Positions 1-6,097 of a stretch of 11,129 nt of DNA are shown here, piece by piece; position 1 is the stretch's first letter, and every line of letters begins with the position of its first letter. Where the stretch lies: contig JAISCH010000014.1 of assembly GCA_031265725.1 (NCBI GenBank), forward strand, positions 1 to 11,129. Direction: 5' to 3'. The notes beneath the pieces were generated by a model that saw nothing but the letters and a program-made list of their open reading frames with translations, did not search any database and was not told where the DNA came from. The DNA comes from Propionibacteriaceae bacterium. Its GTDB lineage: Bacteria; Actinomycetota; Actinomycetes; Propionibacteriales; Propionibacteriaceae. The position numbers and the translations under genes were made by a program.

Positions 1-1488
1 GAGTTGCAAGTGGTCGCCACTGCCTCGGCTCAGCAGTTCGGCATCAGACAGTACTGGAGCAATGCCTATACCGTTGACTGGGGTGACAATACTCTGGTGG
101 AAGTGTTGGATGACGGTGGGTATGGGAGTGCTAAGCACAACTATGCTGCTGCGGGTACGTATACTGTGACGTTGACTTCCAAACTGTCCCAGGTGCAACG
201 CTGGACCTGGCCGGAAGACAATTCCGACGCTTTGTTAACCGATGGCGATGTGGCGGACGTGTCGGTGTCAGCGTTCCCGGCCATGCGGGCTTTCTTAGCT
301 GAAGGAGGAAGAGCCGAAGACGGCTTCTTCGAGAATTTCAATTCAGGTGGTGGGTTGAGCAGTTTGCCCGCTGGGTCGTTTGACCTCAGTGCGGTCACTG
401 AAGTCGGTGACGAATTCTTTATCGGTTTCAACGAATCCGGGACGTTTACCACTTTGCCCGCTGGGTCGTTTGACACCAGTAATATCACCAAGGCCGGCGA
501 CGATTTCTTCTCTTATTTCTGCGTGGACTGTGCATTGACCAGTCTTCCGGCTGGGTCGTTCGATCTCTCTGGGCTTACCGAGGCGGGTGACGATTTCTTC
601 TTACAGTTCAACGGTTATACAACCCCTCTTATTACTACTCACAGTTCCTTGACCAGTCTTCCGGCTGGGTCGTTTGACATCAGTAATATCACGAAGGTTG
701 GAGATAGTTTCTTTGATTCCTTCACCGCGAATAACCTGTTGACCAGTCTTCCGGCTGGGTCGTTTGACACCGGCAATATAGAAACAGCGGGGGATAACTT
801 CTTCAGTTATTTCAACTTCATGGGTCAGTTAACTGGGTTGCCCGCCGGTTCATTCCGTTTGGACAAGGTAGAGAGCGGCGGCATGGGTTTCTTCGTGTCT
901 TTCAATGAAAATGGCATGTTGACCAGTTTGCCCGCTGGCTCCTTCAACTTTCCGCGGATTGAGTCCGTGCCCGATACCTTCTTCGACGGTTTCAACCAAA
1001 ATGGCCAGTTGACTTCGCTTCCAGCCGGCTCCTTCCGTTTGGAAGGGATTGTCTCTGCCGGAGCTAGCTTCTTCGACGGTTTCAATGAGTATGGCGTGTT
1101 GACTTCGCTTCCGGCTGGCTCTTTCGACACCAGCAATATTGTTGAGGTAGGCATAGATTGCTTCAATCAGTTCAACTACGAAGGTATGTTGACCGCCTTG
1201 CCGGATGGCTCTTTCGACACCAGTGGGATCAAGCTAGTTGATAATGGTTTCTTCGACTATTTCAACCAGTTTGGTGCTATCAGCTATCTGCCGGCCTCTT
1301 TCAAGTGGCCCGCCGATGTGCTTCCGACTGTCGACGGTTTCCATTCTTCTTTCAACAGTCCGGGCGCGACGCTGAATGTGAATGTCGCTGATTTGATCAG
1401 CAACGTCGGGACTCCCGATGAACGGCTCTACACCTTCAGCCCCAATCAGCCGGGTTGGGATCAGCTTCCGGCCAACTGGCAGGGCTGA
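1..1488 (+). CDS. PKD-like / BspA-type leucine-rich-repeat surface protein, 3' part (5' end outside window)
   Basis: The reading frame is open to the left edge and a PKD-like segment begins at once (YTVDWGDNT about residues 23-31, then AAGTYTVTLTS about 49-59). The true start and any signal peptide therefore probably lie upstream, and the TTG at position 4 is unlikely to be the start. From position 355 the protein consists of eleven units of about 30 residues with the pattern LTSLPAGSF-D-T/L-S-x-I-x-x-x-G-D-x-FF-x-x-FN. This resembles the BspA-like (DUF285/LRR) repeats of bacterial surface proteins, an assignment from pattern memory. The last unit is degenerate and leads into a short tail ending LPANWQG. 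No sortase LPxTG motif, terminal membrane helix or surface-layer domain is visible, so any anchoring must come from the missing N-terminus or be non-covalent. Likely role is adhesion or protein binding outside the cell (inference). Its base composition looks lower in GC than its neighbours, which could reflect transfer or repeat expansion. Confidence 0.8.
   Translation, partial: ELQVVATASAQQFGIRQYWSNAYTVDWGDNTLVEVLDDGGYGSAKHNYAAAGTYTVTLTSKLSQVQRWTWPEDNSDALLTDGDVADVSVSAFPAMRAFLAEGGRAEDGFFENFNSGGGLSSLPAGSFDLSAVTEVGDEFFIGFNESGTFTTLPAGSFDTSNITKAGDDFFSYFCVDCALTSLPAGSFDLSGLTEAGDDFFLQFNGYTTPLITTHSSLTSLPAGSFDISNITKVGDSFFDSFTANNLLTSLPAGSFDTGNIETAGDNFFSYFNFMGQLTGLPAGSFRLDKVESGGMGFFVSFNENGMLTSLPAGSFNFPRIESVPDTFFDGFNQNGQLTSLPAGSFRLEGIVSAGASFFDGFNEYGVLTSLPAGSFDTSNIVEVGIDCFNQFNYEGMLTALPDGSFDTSGIKLVDNGFFDYFNQFGAISYLPASFKWPADVLPTVDGFHSSFNSPGATLNVNVADLISNVGTPDERLYTFSPNQPGWDQLPANWQG
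355..1344 (+). repeat. Eleven in-frame coding repeats, 90-bp period
   Basis: Units begin with the LTSLP (or related) codons at 355, 445, 535, 649, 739, 829, 919, 1009, 1099, 1189 and 1279. Every step is exactly 90 bases except 535 to 649, which is 114, a 24-base (8-codon) insertion in unit 3 giving a TTPLITTHSS-type loop. Units 4 and 5 are identical over the first 31 bases (649-679 and 739-769), and unit 3 shares nearly all of that stretch. The later units diverge at DNA level but keep the protein pattern. The strict period and local near-identity suggest growth by tandem duplication. Confidence 0.9.
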
Positions 1489-1536
1489 CTAGGCGTTGAT
1501 TCCAAGAGGTGTAGCCGAACTGTGCTCAGCAGCTAT

Positions 1537-1565
1537 CCCCTGGATGGCACTCAGCCATACTGGGG
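1537..1565 (+). terminator. Candidate transcription terminator hairpin after the surface protein gene
   Basis: An outer CCCC/GGGG pairing (1537-1540 with 1562-1565) encloses an inner ATGGC/GCCAT stem (1544-1548 with 1554-1558). The two are separated by a 3x3 internal loop, and the terminal loop is ACTCA. It lies about 50 bases after the stop codon. No T run follows, so it would be a terminator of the U-poor kind sometimes proposed in high-GC bacteria, or simply an RNA hairpin. Confidence 0.35.
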
Positions 1566-1678
1566 CTTTGCCGAGGGAGTTGAACTGTGAGGTCAACTCT
1601 AGACTCTTGGCATGGTTTTCCCGTTGGGGGTTTGCGGATGGCTCATCATCTGGCACGATAGACTCTTAGCTCGGGGCG

Positions 1679-1685
1679 AAGGAGG
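1679..1685 (+). promoter_or_regulatory. Ribosome-binding site deciding the GTG start at 1691
   Basis: AAGGAGG is a near-perfect Shine-Dalgarno sequence five bases before the GTG. It fixes the start of the tadA-associated gene and is the strongest such site in the window. Confidence 0.75.
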
Positions 1686-1690
1686 GGCTT

Positions 1691-2278
1691 GTGGGCGACA
1701 CCTTTGATGATGAGTTTGAGTTGCCGATCCTTGATGACGATCGTCCTGGTTTGGACGATCTCGATGATGAGGACGACGAGGACACCGAAGACGACGATTA
1801 TCCCGATGACGCGACCGAAGACGACATTGATCTGATCCTGGCCCTGTACCGGGAGGACGGGCAGCCGACCGGCCTGGAACTCGACATTGATCTGGCCAAT
1901 GACCTGGATTCGCTGATCAGTCATTTGCGGCGGATTCCGGGCGATGCCGGGGCGTTGGGAATGATCTCATTGGCCAGTGAGGTCTTTGTCTTGGTCCGGG
2001 TCCGGGGCAAGAACGTCCAGGTCTATCTCTCCGATGTGGTGACGGCGTTGGATTGGCCGATCTGCCGGGATGTGGTCGACTTCTTGGGCGAGGAATTGCC
2101 TATCGAGGACGACGAGTCCGCGCCGATCGGAGACGGCTCGATTCTCGCTGACGCCGGGTTGAAGGAATTCGATCTGGAGACCATCGCCAGCGATTACGAT
2201 CAGGACGCTCCGGATTTGCTCGCCCAGATCGCCAAGAAGGTTCAATTCGGGCCAGCTTTCCAGAACCTTATCGGTTAA
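1691..2278 (+). CDS. tRNA adenosine deaminase-associated protein (acidic)
   Basis: A 195-residue protein encoded directly upstream of tadA, matching in position, size and style the actinobacterial family annotated as 'tRNA adenosine deaminase-associated protein'. Its biochemical role is not established to my knowledge; a helper of TadA is only suggested by the conserved linkage. Residues about 5-48 are extremely rich in Asp/Glu (runs such as DDEDDEDTEDDD) and probably disordered. The remainder (about 49-195) looks like a globular alpha/beta domain, with VFVLVRVRGKNVQVYL near residues 97-112. The GTG start at 1691 has a strong ribosome-binding site, AAGGAGG at 1679-1685, five bases upstream. 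The stop codon TAA shares its last A with the ATG of tadA (TAATG), so the two are translationally coupled. No membrane segment or signal peptide is visible. Confidence 0.75.
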   Translation: MGDTFDDEFELPILDDDRPGLDDLDDEDDEDTEDDDYPDDATEDDIDLILALYREDGQPTGLELDIDLANDLDSLISHLRRIPGDAGALGMISLASEVFVLVRVRGKNVQVYLSDVVTALDWPICRDVVDFLGEELPIEDDESAPIGDGSILADAGLKEFDLETIASDYDQDAPDLLAQIAKKVQFGPAFQNLIG

Positions 2279-2727
2279 TGATGTGGGACTCCGTGATGGA
2301 GTTGGCCTTGGCCCAGGCCCGTGCCGCCGCTCAGCATGGTGACGTGCCGATTGGCGCTGTGGTCTTGGATGCCGCTGGCGAGGTCATCGCCCAGGCTGGA
2401 AACGAGCGGGAGTTGACCGGCGATCCCACCGCACATGCGGAGATTCTGGCCCTGCGCCAGGCCGCGCGGGTGCGGCCCTCCTGGCATTTAGACGATTGCA
2501 CGTTGGTCTGCACACTGGAGCCATGCACGATGTGCGCTGGCGCGTTGGTGCAGGCCCGTGTGCGTCGCTTGGTGTTCGGGGCTTGGGACGAGAAGGCCGG
2601 AGCGGTCTCGTCGCTGTGGGATGTGGTCCGCGATCCGCGACTGAATCATCGGGTGGAGACGGTCTTCGGGGTGCGGGCTGAAGAGTGCGCCGCGCTGCTG
2701 CGGGATTTCTTCGTCCAGCAGCGCTGA
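2278..2727 (+). CDS. tadA: tRNA-specific adenosine deaminase TadA
   Basis: A 149-residue cytidine/deoxycytidylate-deaminase-fold zinc enzyme that converts A34 to inosine in the anticodon of tRNA-Arg(ACG), allowing one tRNA to read CGU, CGC and CGA. The catalytic signature is complete: HAE (His53 as zinc ligand, Glu55 as proton shuttle) and PCTMC (Cys83 and Cys86 as zinc ligands). GDVPIGAVVLD near residues 21-31 is the typical strand before the active site, and the length is normal for the family. The ATG at 2278 overlaps the preceding stop by one base; ATG codons at 2281 and 2296 are in-frame alternatives, and translation probably relies on coupling because no clear Shine-Dalgarno precedes 2278. 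A guanine or cytosine deaminase is possible by fold, but the linkage to the associated protein favours TadA. Confidence 0.92.
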   Translation: MMWDSVMELALAQARAAAQHGDVPIGAVVLDAAGEVIAQAGNERELTGDPTAHAEILALRQAARVRPSWHLDDCTLVCTLEPCTMCAGALVQARVRRLVFGAWDEKAGAVSSLWDVVRDPRLNHRVETVFGVRAEECAALLRDFFVQQR

Positions 2728-2755
2728 CCGGGCAGGTATTCCCAAGAGTCCCCGG
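2728..2755 (+). terminator. Weak candidate hairpin after tadA
   Basis: CCGGG at 2728-2732, directly after the tadA stop, can pair with CCCGG at 2751-2755 across an 18-base loop. There is no T run, and the arm flanks the presumed -35 region of the next gene, so terminator function is only a possibility. Confidence 0.2.
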
Positions 2756-2768
2756 CCAGTGCTAATAT
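2739..2768 (+). promoter_or_regulatory. Promoter of the umuD-like/umuC pair
   Basis: TAATAT at 2763-2768 is a near-consensus -10 box. TTCCCA at 2739-2744 is a weak -35 candidate at 18-base spacing. The predicted transcription start falls at about 2774-2775, on or next to the GTG start codon of the following gene, and no Shine-Dalgarno sequence is present upstream of that GTG. This points to a leaderless messenger, a common arrangement in actinobacteria. Confidence 0.5.
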
Positions 2769-2783
2769 GAAACGTGTGTTCTA
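2768..2783 (+). promoter_or_regulatory. Candidate LexA/SOS box overlapping the start codon
   Basis: The site reads TGAAAC-GTGT-GTTCTA. Against the mycobacterial-type LexA consensus TCGAAC-N4-GTTCGA it matches 9 of the 12 defined bases; the right half-site GTTC is intact and the left is AAAC. It sits immediately downstream of the -10 box and covers the GTG start. Binding of LexA here would block RNA polymerase, in keeping with SOS control of a translesion polymerase. The mismatches make it a weak or leaky operator. Confidence 0.5.
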
Positions 2784-3154
2784 ATATCACCGGAGACTTG
2801 CGGACTGCTTCCTGGCCCTCACCGGCGCAGGACTATTTGGCGTCCACGGTTTCCATCGATCGGGAAGTGCTCAGCAGCAGCACTTTCGTGATGCGCGCGG
2901 TCGGTGATGAATTAGGCGAATTCGGCATCAGCAACGGGGATCGTCTGGTGATTGATCGGGGGTTGGATGCGGCCTTGGGGCAAGTGATCGTGCTGGAGAC
3001 GGGCGGCATGCGGCAGGTCGGGTTTTATCGTCAAGTGCGCGGCAAACGGGTGCTTACTATCGGGAAGGTCAATCTGCCGTTGACTGACGAGGCTAGGGTC
3101 TGGGGAGTGGTGACGCACTGCGTCCACCAGCTCAACTCGGGGCGGCGGCTATGA
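2774..3154 (+). CDS. UmuD-like (S24 family) protein lacking the catalytic dyad, UmuD'-like form
   Basis: A 126-residue protein aligning without gaps to the core of UmuD: WPSPAQDYL (14-22) matches the FPSPAADYV region, TFVMRAVGDE (37-46) the strand ending in GDS, GISNGDRLVIDR (51-62) the following loop, and VWGVVTH (109-115) the C-terminal strand. UmuD normally cleaves itself on RecA filaments using a Ser-Lys dyad to give UmuD', the accessory subunit of polymerase V. Here the nucleophile position is Glu46 (GAA at 2909-2911) and the lysine position is Gly83 (GGG at 3020-3022). The N-terminal arm is only about 13 residues before the PSPA motif and has no Cys-Gly or Ala-Gly cleavage site. The protein should be unable to self-cleave and resembles UmuD' as made. 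The GTG at 2774 is chosen because it lies at the predicted transcription start; no better in-frame start keeps the WPSPA motif. The stop overlaps umuC by four bases (ATGA). An annotation as an active peptidase would be wrong. Confidence 0.8.
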   Translation: MCSNITGDLRTASWPSPAQDYLASTVSIDREVLSSSTFVMRAVGDELGEFGISNGDRLVIDRGLDAALGQVIVLETGGMRQVGFYRQVRGKRVLTIGKVNLPLTDEARVWGVVTHCVHQLNSGRRL

Positions 3155-4422
3155 ATGCCATCGCCCTGGTCGACGTGCGCTGCATGTATGTGTCCTGTGA
3201 GCGGATGGCCGATCCGGCGTTGAAAGGCCGTCCGGTGGTGGTGCTGTCCAATAACGACGGTTGTGTGATTAGCCGCAGCGACGAGGCCAAACGAGTCGGG
3301 GTGCGGATGGGCGAGCCGTGGTTCAAGGCGAAGTCAGACCCGAGGCTGCGCGGAGTCATCGCCCGGTCCTCCAACTACGAGTTGTACGGCGATCTCTCCG
3401 CCCGCTTCCATCGCATAATCGCTGACATGTCGGCCTGGACCCAGGTGTATTCCATAGACGAGGCCTTCGTGGCGCTGAACCGCACCGGGGTCGAGCACGC
3501 GCTGGCGATCCAGGAACGAGTTCATCGTTACACCGATCTGCCCACTGCAGCCGGAGTTGGGCCGACGAAGACGCTGGCGAAGATCGCCCAGACCCAGGCG
3601 AAGGCCGCTGGGCAAAATCTCTGCGACCTCACCGCTTGGAGCCAGCCGCAATTGGCTGAATTGCTGCAGGCCACGCCGGTCGGCGAGGTGTGGGGAGTCG
3701 GTCGCCGCCTGGCCCGGAAGCTGGAGGCGATCCGGGTGCGGACGGCGTTGGAGCTTTCCCAGCTCGATCCGATCCAGGTGCGCAGCCGGTGGTCGGTGAT
3801 GCTGGAGCGCACCGTCCGGGAGCTAGCTGGCACGCCGTGCATCTCGGTGCATTGCGACCCGCAGCCCAGACAGCAAATCCTCTATAGCCGGATGATGGAC
3901 ACTCCGATAACTGAGCGCGGGAAGATGCGTCATGCCTTGGCCCAGTACGCCTGGCAGGCGTCGCGTCGGCTTCGTTCCCAACGGCAGGCGGCGTCGCTGT
4001 TGCAGGTCTGGCTCTCCACCTCGCGTTTCCGGGAGCAGCCGGTCAATACTGGTGTCGCGGTCGCGCTGTCGTCCACTGACGATCCGGCGCAGCTCATCCG
4101 TGCCGCCCAGGCGGTGCTGCCCAAGATGGAGGAGGGCCAGCCGTACAACCGGATCGCCATCTTGCTTGCTGGCCTCAGCCCGGCGGGCACCCAGCCGACG
4201 CTGTTCGACGCCGCGTCTCCACAGACGGATGCGCTGAATCAGGCTTTGGACCGGCTCAATCTCCGTTTCCCCCACTGCGTCGGCCCCGGCGTCGTCGGGA
4301 TCAAGGCCGCGCAGAGTTGGGACACCCGTCATGACATGCTCTCCCCGGCAGCCACAACTCGTTGGGACGAGTTGATGCCGGTGTACGCCTGCGTCCCGCC
4401 TTTTCGGCCAGTTAGGGGTTGA
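3151..4422 (+). CDS. umuC: Translesion DNA polymerase V catalytic subunit UmuC
   Basis: A 423-residue Y-family polymerase, the usual UmuC length. It copies past damaged bases, usually as a complex with UmuD' and RecA, and is error-prone. Metal-binding residues are Asp8 (VDVRCMYVSCE) and Asp103-Glu104 (YSIDEAF); Tyr13 occupies the steric-gate position. Other family blocks are VVVLSNNDGCVI (29-40), the finger region ending SSNYELYGDLS (73-83), GVGPTKTLAKIA (135-146), VWGVGRR (180-186) and VMLERTVRELAG (216-227). QPTLF at 348-352 fits the sliding-clamp-binding motif, equivalent to QLNLF in E. coli UmuC. The C-terminal MLSP-x-x-TTRWDELMPVY matches the UmuC tail domain (DUF4113). Residues 10-12 are Arg-Cys-Met where Asn-x-Phe is usual. 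It is coupled to the UmuD-like gene by an ATGA overlap and presumably shares its SOS-type promoter. Confidence 0.93.
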   Translation: MNAIALVDVRCMYVSCERMADPALKGRPVVVLSNNDGCVISRSDEAKRVGVRMGEPWFKAKSDPRLRGVIARSSNYELYGDLSARFHRIIADMSAWTQVYSIDEAFVALNRTGVEHALAIQERVHRYTDLPTAAGVGPTKTLAKIAQTQAKAAGQNLCDLTAWSQPQLAELLQATPVGEVWGVGRRLARKLEAIRVRTALELSQLDPIQVRSRWSVMLERTVRELAGTPCISVHCDPQPRQQILYSRMMDTPITERGKMRHALAQYAWQASRRLRSQRQAASLLQVWLSTSRFREQPVNTGVAVALSSTDDPAQLIRAAQAVLPKMEEGQPYNRIAILLAGLSPAGTQPTLFDAASPQTDALNQALDRLNLRFPHCVGPGVVGIKAAQSWDTRHDMLSPAATTRWDELMPVYACVPPFRPVRG

Positions 4423-4425
4423 AAC

Positions 4426-4447
4426 TTTGCTGAAAGCAGCAGGTTTT
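4426..4447 (+). terminator. Intrinsic terminator after umuC
   Basis: TGCTG (4428-4432), loop AAAG and CAGCA (4437-4441) form a 5-bp stem, extendable by two T-G wobble pairs, and are followed by TTTT at 4444-4447. It starts a few bases after the umuC stop, in the convergent gap before the minus-strand hydrolase. The stem is short, so strength is uncertain. Confidence 0.45.
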
Positions 4448-4483
4448 ACTTCGCGGTTTGCCCGATGGGATTGGCGATGAATT

Positions 4484-4496
4484 GCCCGGCGCGGGT
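4484..4496 (-). terminator. Weak candidate hairpin at the hydrolase stop
   Basis: CCCG (4485-4488) and CGGG (4492-4495) form a very short GC-rich stem with a 3-base loop, beside the stop codon of the minus-strand hydrolase. There is no T run. I see no better terminator for that strand in the 73-base convergent gap. Confidence 0.15.
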
Positions 4497-6097
4497 CATT
4501 TGCACTTCACGCCATCTTTGGGCACCGTGCCGTCCACCAGGTATTTGATGACGATCTTGTCAATACAGGTGGAGTTGCCGCCGAATGCCCCGTGCCCCTC
4601 GCCCTGGTAGGTCACCAAGACCCCGGAAACCAATTGCTTCGCCATATCGACGGCCTGTTGGTAGGGGGTGGCGTTGTCGCCGGTGGCTCCGACCACCAAG
4701 ATGGGCGGGGCATCGGGACCGGTTATGGTTAATTCGGGGCTGGGCCGCACCGGCCAGACCGGGCACAGATAACCCGGCCCGAAATACTTGCCGAAGAATG
4801 GTGCCTTCTTCTTGTCCGCTTCCCAGTCCTTGTCGGCCTGGGCTAGCCCCTCGTCCGAGTAATCCAGGCAACTGATCGCATTGAAGGAGTAGAACAGACT
4901 GGAATAGCTGCCGTCGGGATCGCGTCCGTTCAAGGAGTCCCCGGCCATCAGCAGCCAGGCCGGTTTGCCTTTCATCGCCTCATTGACCGCTTGCAGGAGT
5001 GACGGCCAGCCATTCTCCCCGGAATAGAGGAAGATGCCGATGCCTAGCATGGCCAGGGTTTGAGTGAGTTTCCGGGAGCCTGACTTCACCGGTTTCTGGT
5101 CCAACTTGTCCAGCCAGTCGCCAAGTTTGCTGATCACCTTTTTCGCTGAATTTCCAAGCGAGCAACGCCGCTTGGCGCACCAACTGGCGAAATGCTCCAG
5201 CGCGGTGTCGAAGCCTTGGGCTTGGATGACTTCATCGTTGTCAGCGATGTCGACAGCGGCGTCCAACACCATCTGGCGGATATTCGCTCCGAAAAGCTCA
5301 GCGTAGGTGGCGCCGATAGCGGTGCCGTAGGAATAGCCCAGGTAGGTCAGCTTCTTGTCACCGACGAGTTGACGGAGCAGGTCGAGGTCTTTGACGGTCT
5401 CCACGGTGGAGATGTGTTCGAGCAGCACCCCGGAATGCTCCCAGCAGGACTTTCCGAATGCGCGGTCGGCGTCGATGAGTTGCTGGCGCTCTTTCGCAGT
5501 GTCTGGGGAGAAGTCCAAGGCGTTGAGTTTGTCGGCGTCTTTGTCCCCGAAGCATTTGACCGGGGTGGAGCCGCCGACGCCGCGCGGATCCCAGCCGACG
5601 ATGTCGAACCGTTCCAGCCCTTTGCGGGCGAATCCGGTGACGTATTCGACCCCCGATGCGCCCGGACCGCCTGGGTTGATGAAAAGGGTGCCGATCTTGG
5701 GCGATTTGCTGGCCTTGATCCGTTTGAGTGAGAGAGTGAGCGCTTGCTCAGCAGGGTGGCTGTAATCCAGCGGTGCCAACACTGTGGCGCATTCGCCGCC
5801 CGAGCATTTCTTCCATTTGATCTTCTGCAGCAGATATCCGCTCAGCCCCGCGCCCTTCGGTGCGGTGGTGAATCCAGCGGGTTTGGCGTCGCTGGGCGGA
5901 TAGCTGGGACGATCCGGGCCGGGAATGGCAGTAGGGGTCGGCTCCGGGGATGGACTCGAAGCCGGATCGACCGAGGCAGCGGTCGTCGCAGTGGGCGACG
6001 GGCTCTTGCTGAAGTTGATCTCCGGCAGGCAGGCCGTCAAACTGGCTGCCAAGGCGACAGCCAAGCAGCAGGCGAGAATCCTACCCGATGGTTTCAC
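4496..6097 (-). CDS. Lipoprotein alpha/beta hydrolase, TAP/SlpD-like (probable tripeptidyl aminopeptidase or esterase)
   Basis: A 533-residue secreted lipoprotein. The GTG start at 6097 gives a clean lipoprotein signal: Lys2/Arg6, a hydrophobic stretch, and lipobox SLTAC with Cys23 as the lipidated residue. A Pro/Ser/Thr-rich linker (about 30-70) follows. The hydrolase domain has NPGGPGASG (141-149, oxyanion region), WDPRGVGGS (169-177), nucleophile Ser256 in GYSYG, Asp474 in GATGDNATP and His502 in GEGHGAF, giving a complete Ser-Asp-His triad. Further cysteines (98, 103, 182, 218, 307, 312, 410, 445, 511, 532) suggest disulfides, as expected outside the membrane. The C-terminal part matches the TAP-like domain of Streptomyces tripeptidyl aminopeptidases and the mycobacterial Hip1/CaeA type. 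The substrate cannot be told from sequence; proline iminopeptidase and ester hydrolysis are alternatives. The start overlaps the end of the upstream doxX-like gene by 17 bases, indicating coupled expression. The frame is open up to 6280, but that extension is antibiotic-like shadow coding within the upstream gene and would hide the signal peptide. Confidence 0.85.
   Translation of the reverse strand: MKPSGRILACCLAVALAASLTACLPEINFSKSPSPTATTAASVDPASSPSPEPTPTAIPGPDRPSYPPSDAKPAGFTTAPKGAGLSGYLLQKIKWKKCSGGECATVLAPLDYSHPAEQALTLSLKRIKASKSPKIGTLFINPGGPGASGVEYVTGFARKGLERFDIVGWDPRGVGGSTPVKCFGDKDADKLNALDFSPDTAKERQQLIDADRAFGKSCWEHSGVLLEHISTVETVKDLDLLRQLVGDKKLTYLGYSYGTAIGATYAELFGANIRQMVLDAAVDIADNDEVIQAQGFDTALEHFASWCAKRRCSLGNSAKKVISKLGDWLDKLDQKPVKSGSRKLTQTLAMLGIGIFLYSGENGWPSLLQAVNEAMKGKPAWLLMAGDSLNGRDPDGSYSSLFYSFNAISCLDYSDEGLAQADKDWEADKKKAPFFGKYFGPGYLCPVWPVRPSPELTITGPDAPPILVVGATGDNATPYQQAVDMAKQLVSGVLVTYQGEGHGAFGGNSTCIDKIVIKYLVDGTVPKDGVKCK

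Larger units (their letters stand above)
1489..1690. other. Non-coding gap between surface gene and tadA-associated gene
   Basis: About 200 bases without a convincing gene. It holds a candidate terminator (1537-1565), a perfect 7-bp inverted repeat (GAGTTGA at 1577-1583, TCAACTC at 1593-1599, 9-base loop), and a 9-base direct repeat TAGACTCTT at 1600-1608 and 1659-1667. The second TAGACT (1659-1664) could serve as a -10 box for the downstream gene, but I see no good -35 hexamer at 17-18 bases. I could not recognise a tRNA or a known riboswitch. Confidence 0.5.

Noticed and set aside
141..491. Minus-strand open frame with SNDPAGK-type repeats
   Set aside because: It is the complement of the repeat gene; the repeats simply mirror the LPAGSF units and there is no ribosome-binding site.
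825..1166. Minus-strand open frame with KEPAGSEVN repeats
   Set aside because: Same cause: antisense shadow of the 90-bp coding repeats.
355..1344. Possible CRISPR array
   Set aside because: The period is regular, but the whole unit is coding and in frame, there are no unique spacers between identical short repeats, and no cas genes are present.
1471..1485. LPANW near the C-terminus as a sortase motif
   Set aside because: It is not LPxTG and has no following hydrophobic helix or basic tail.
1544..1669. A 41-codon open frame starting ATG-GCA-CTC in the intergenic gap
   Set aside because: No Shine-Dalgarno, its start lies in a predicted hairpin, and the product resembles nothing I recognise.
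2728..2773. Possible tRNA gene after tadA
   Set aside because: The gap is too short (46 bases) and has no T-loop or acceptor-stem pattern.
2774..3154. UmuD-like gene as a pseudogene
   Set aside because: Although catalytic residues are missing, the frame is intact, the core fold motifs are conserved and it is coupled to a complete umuC behind a promoter.
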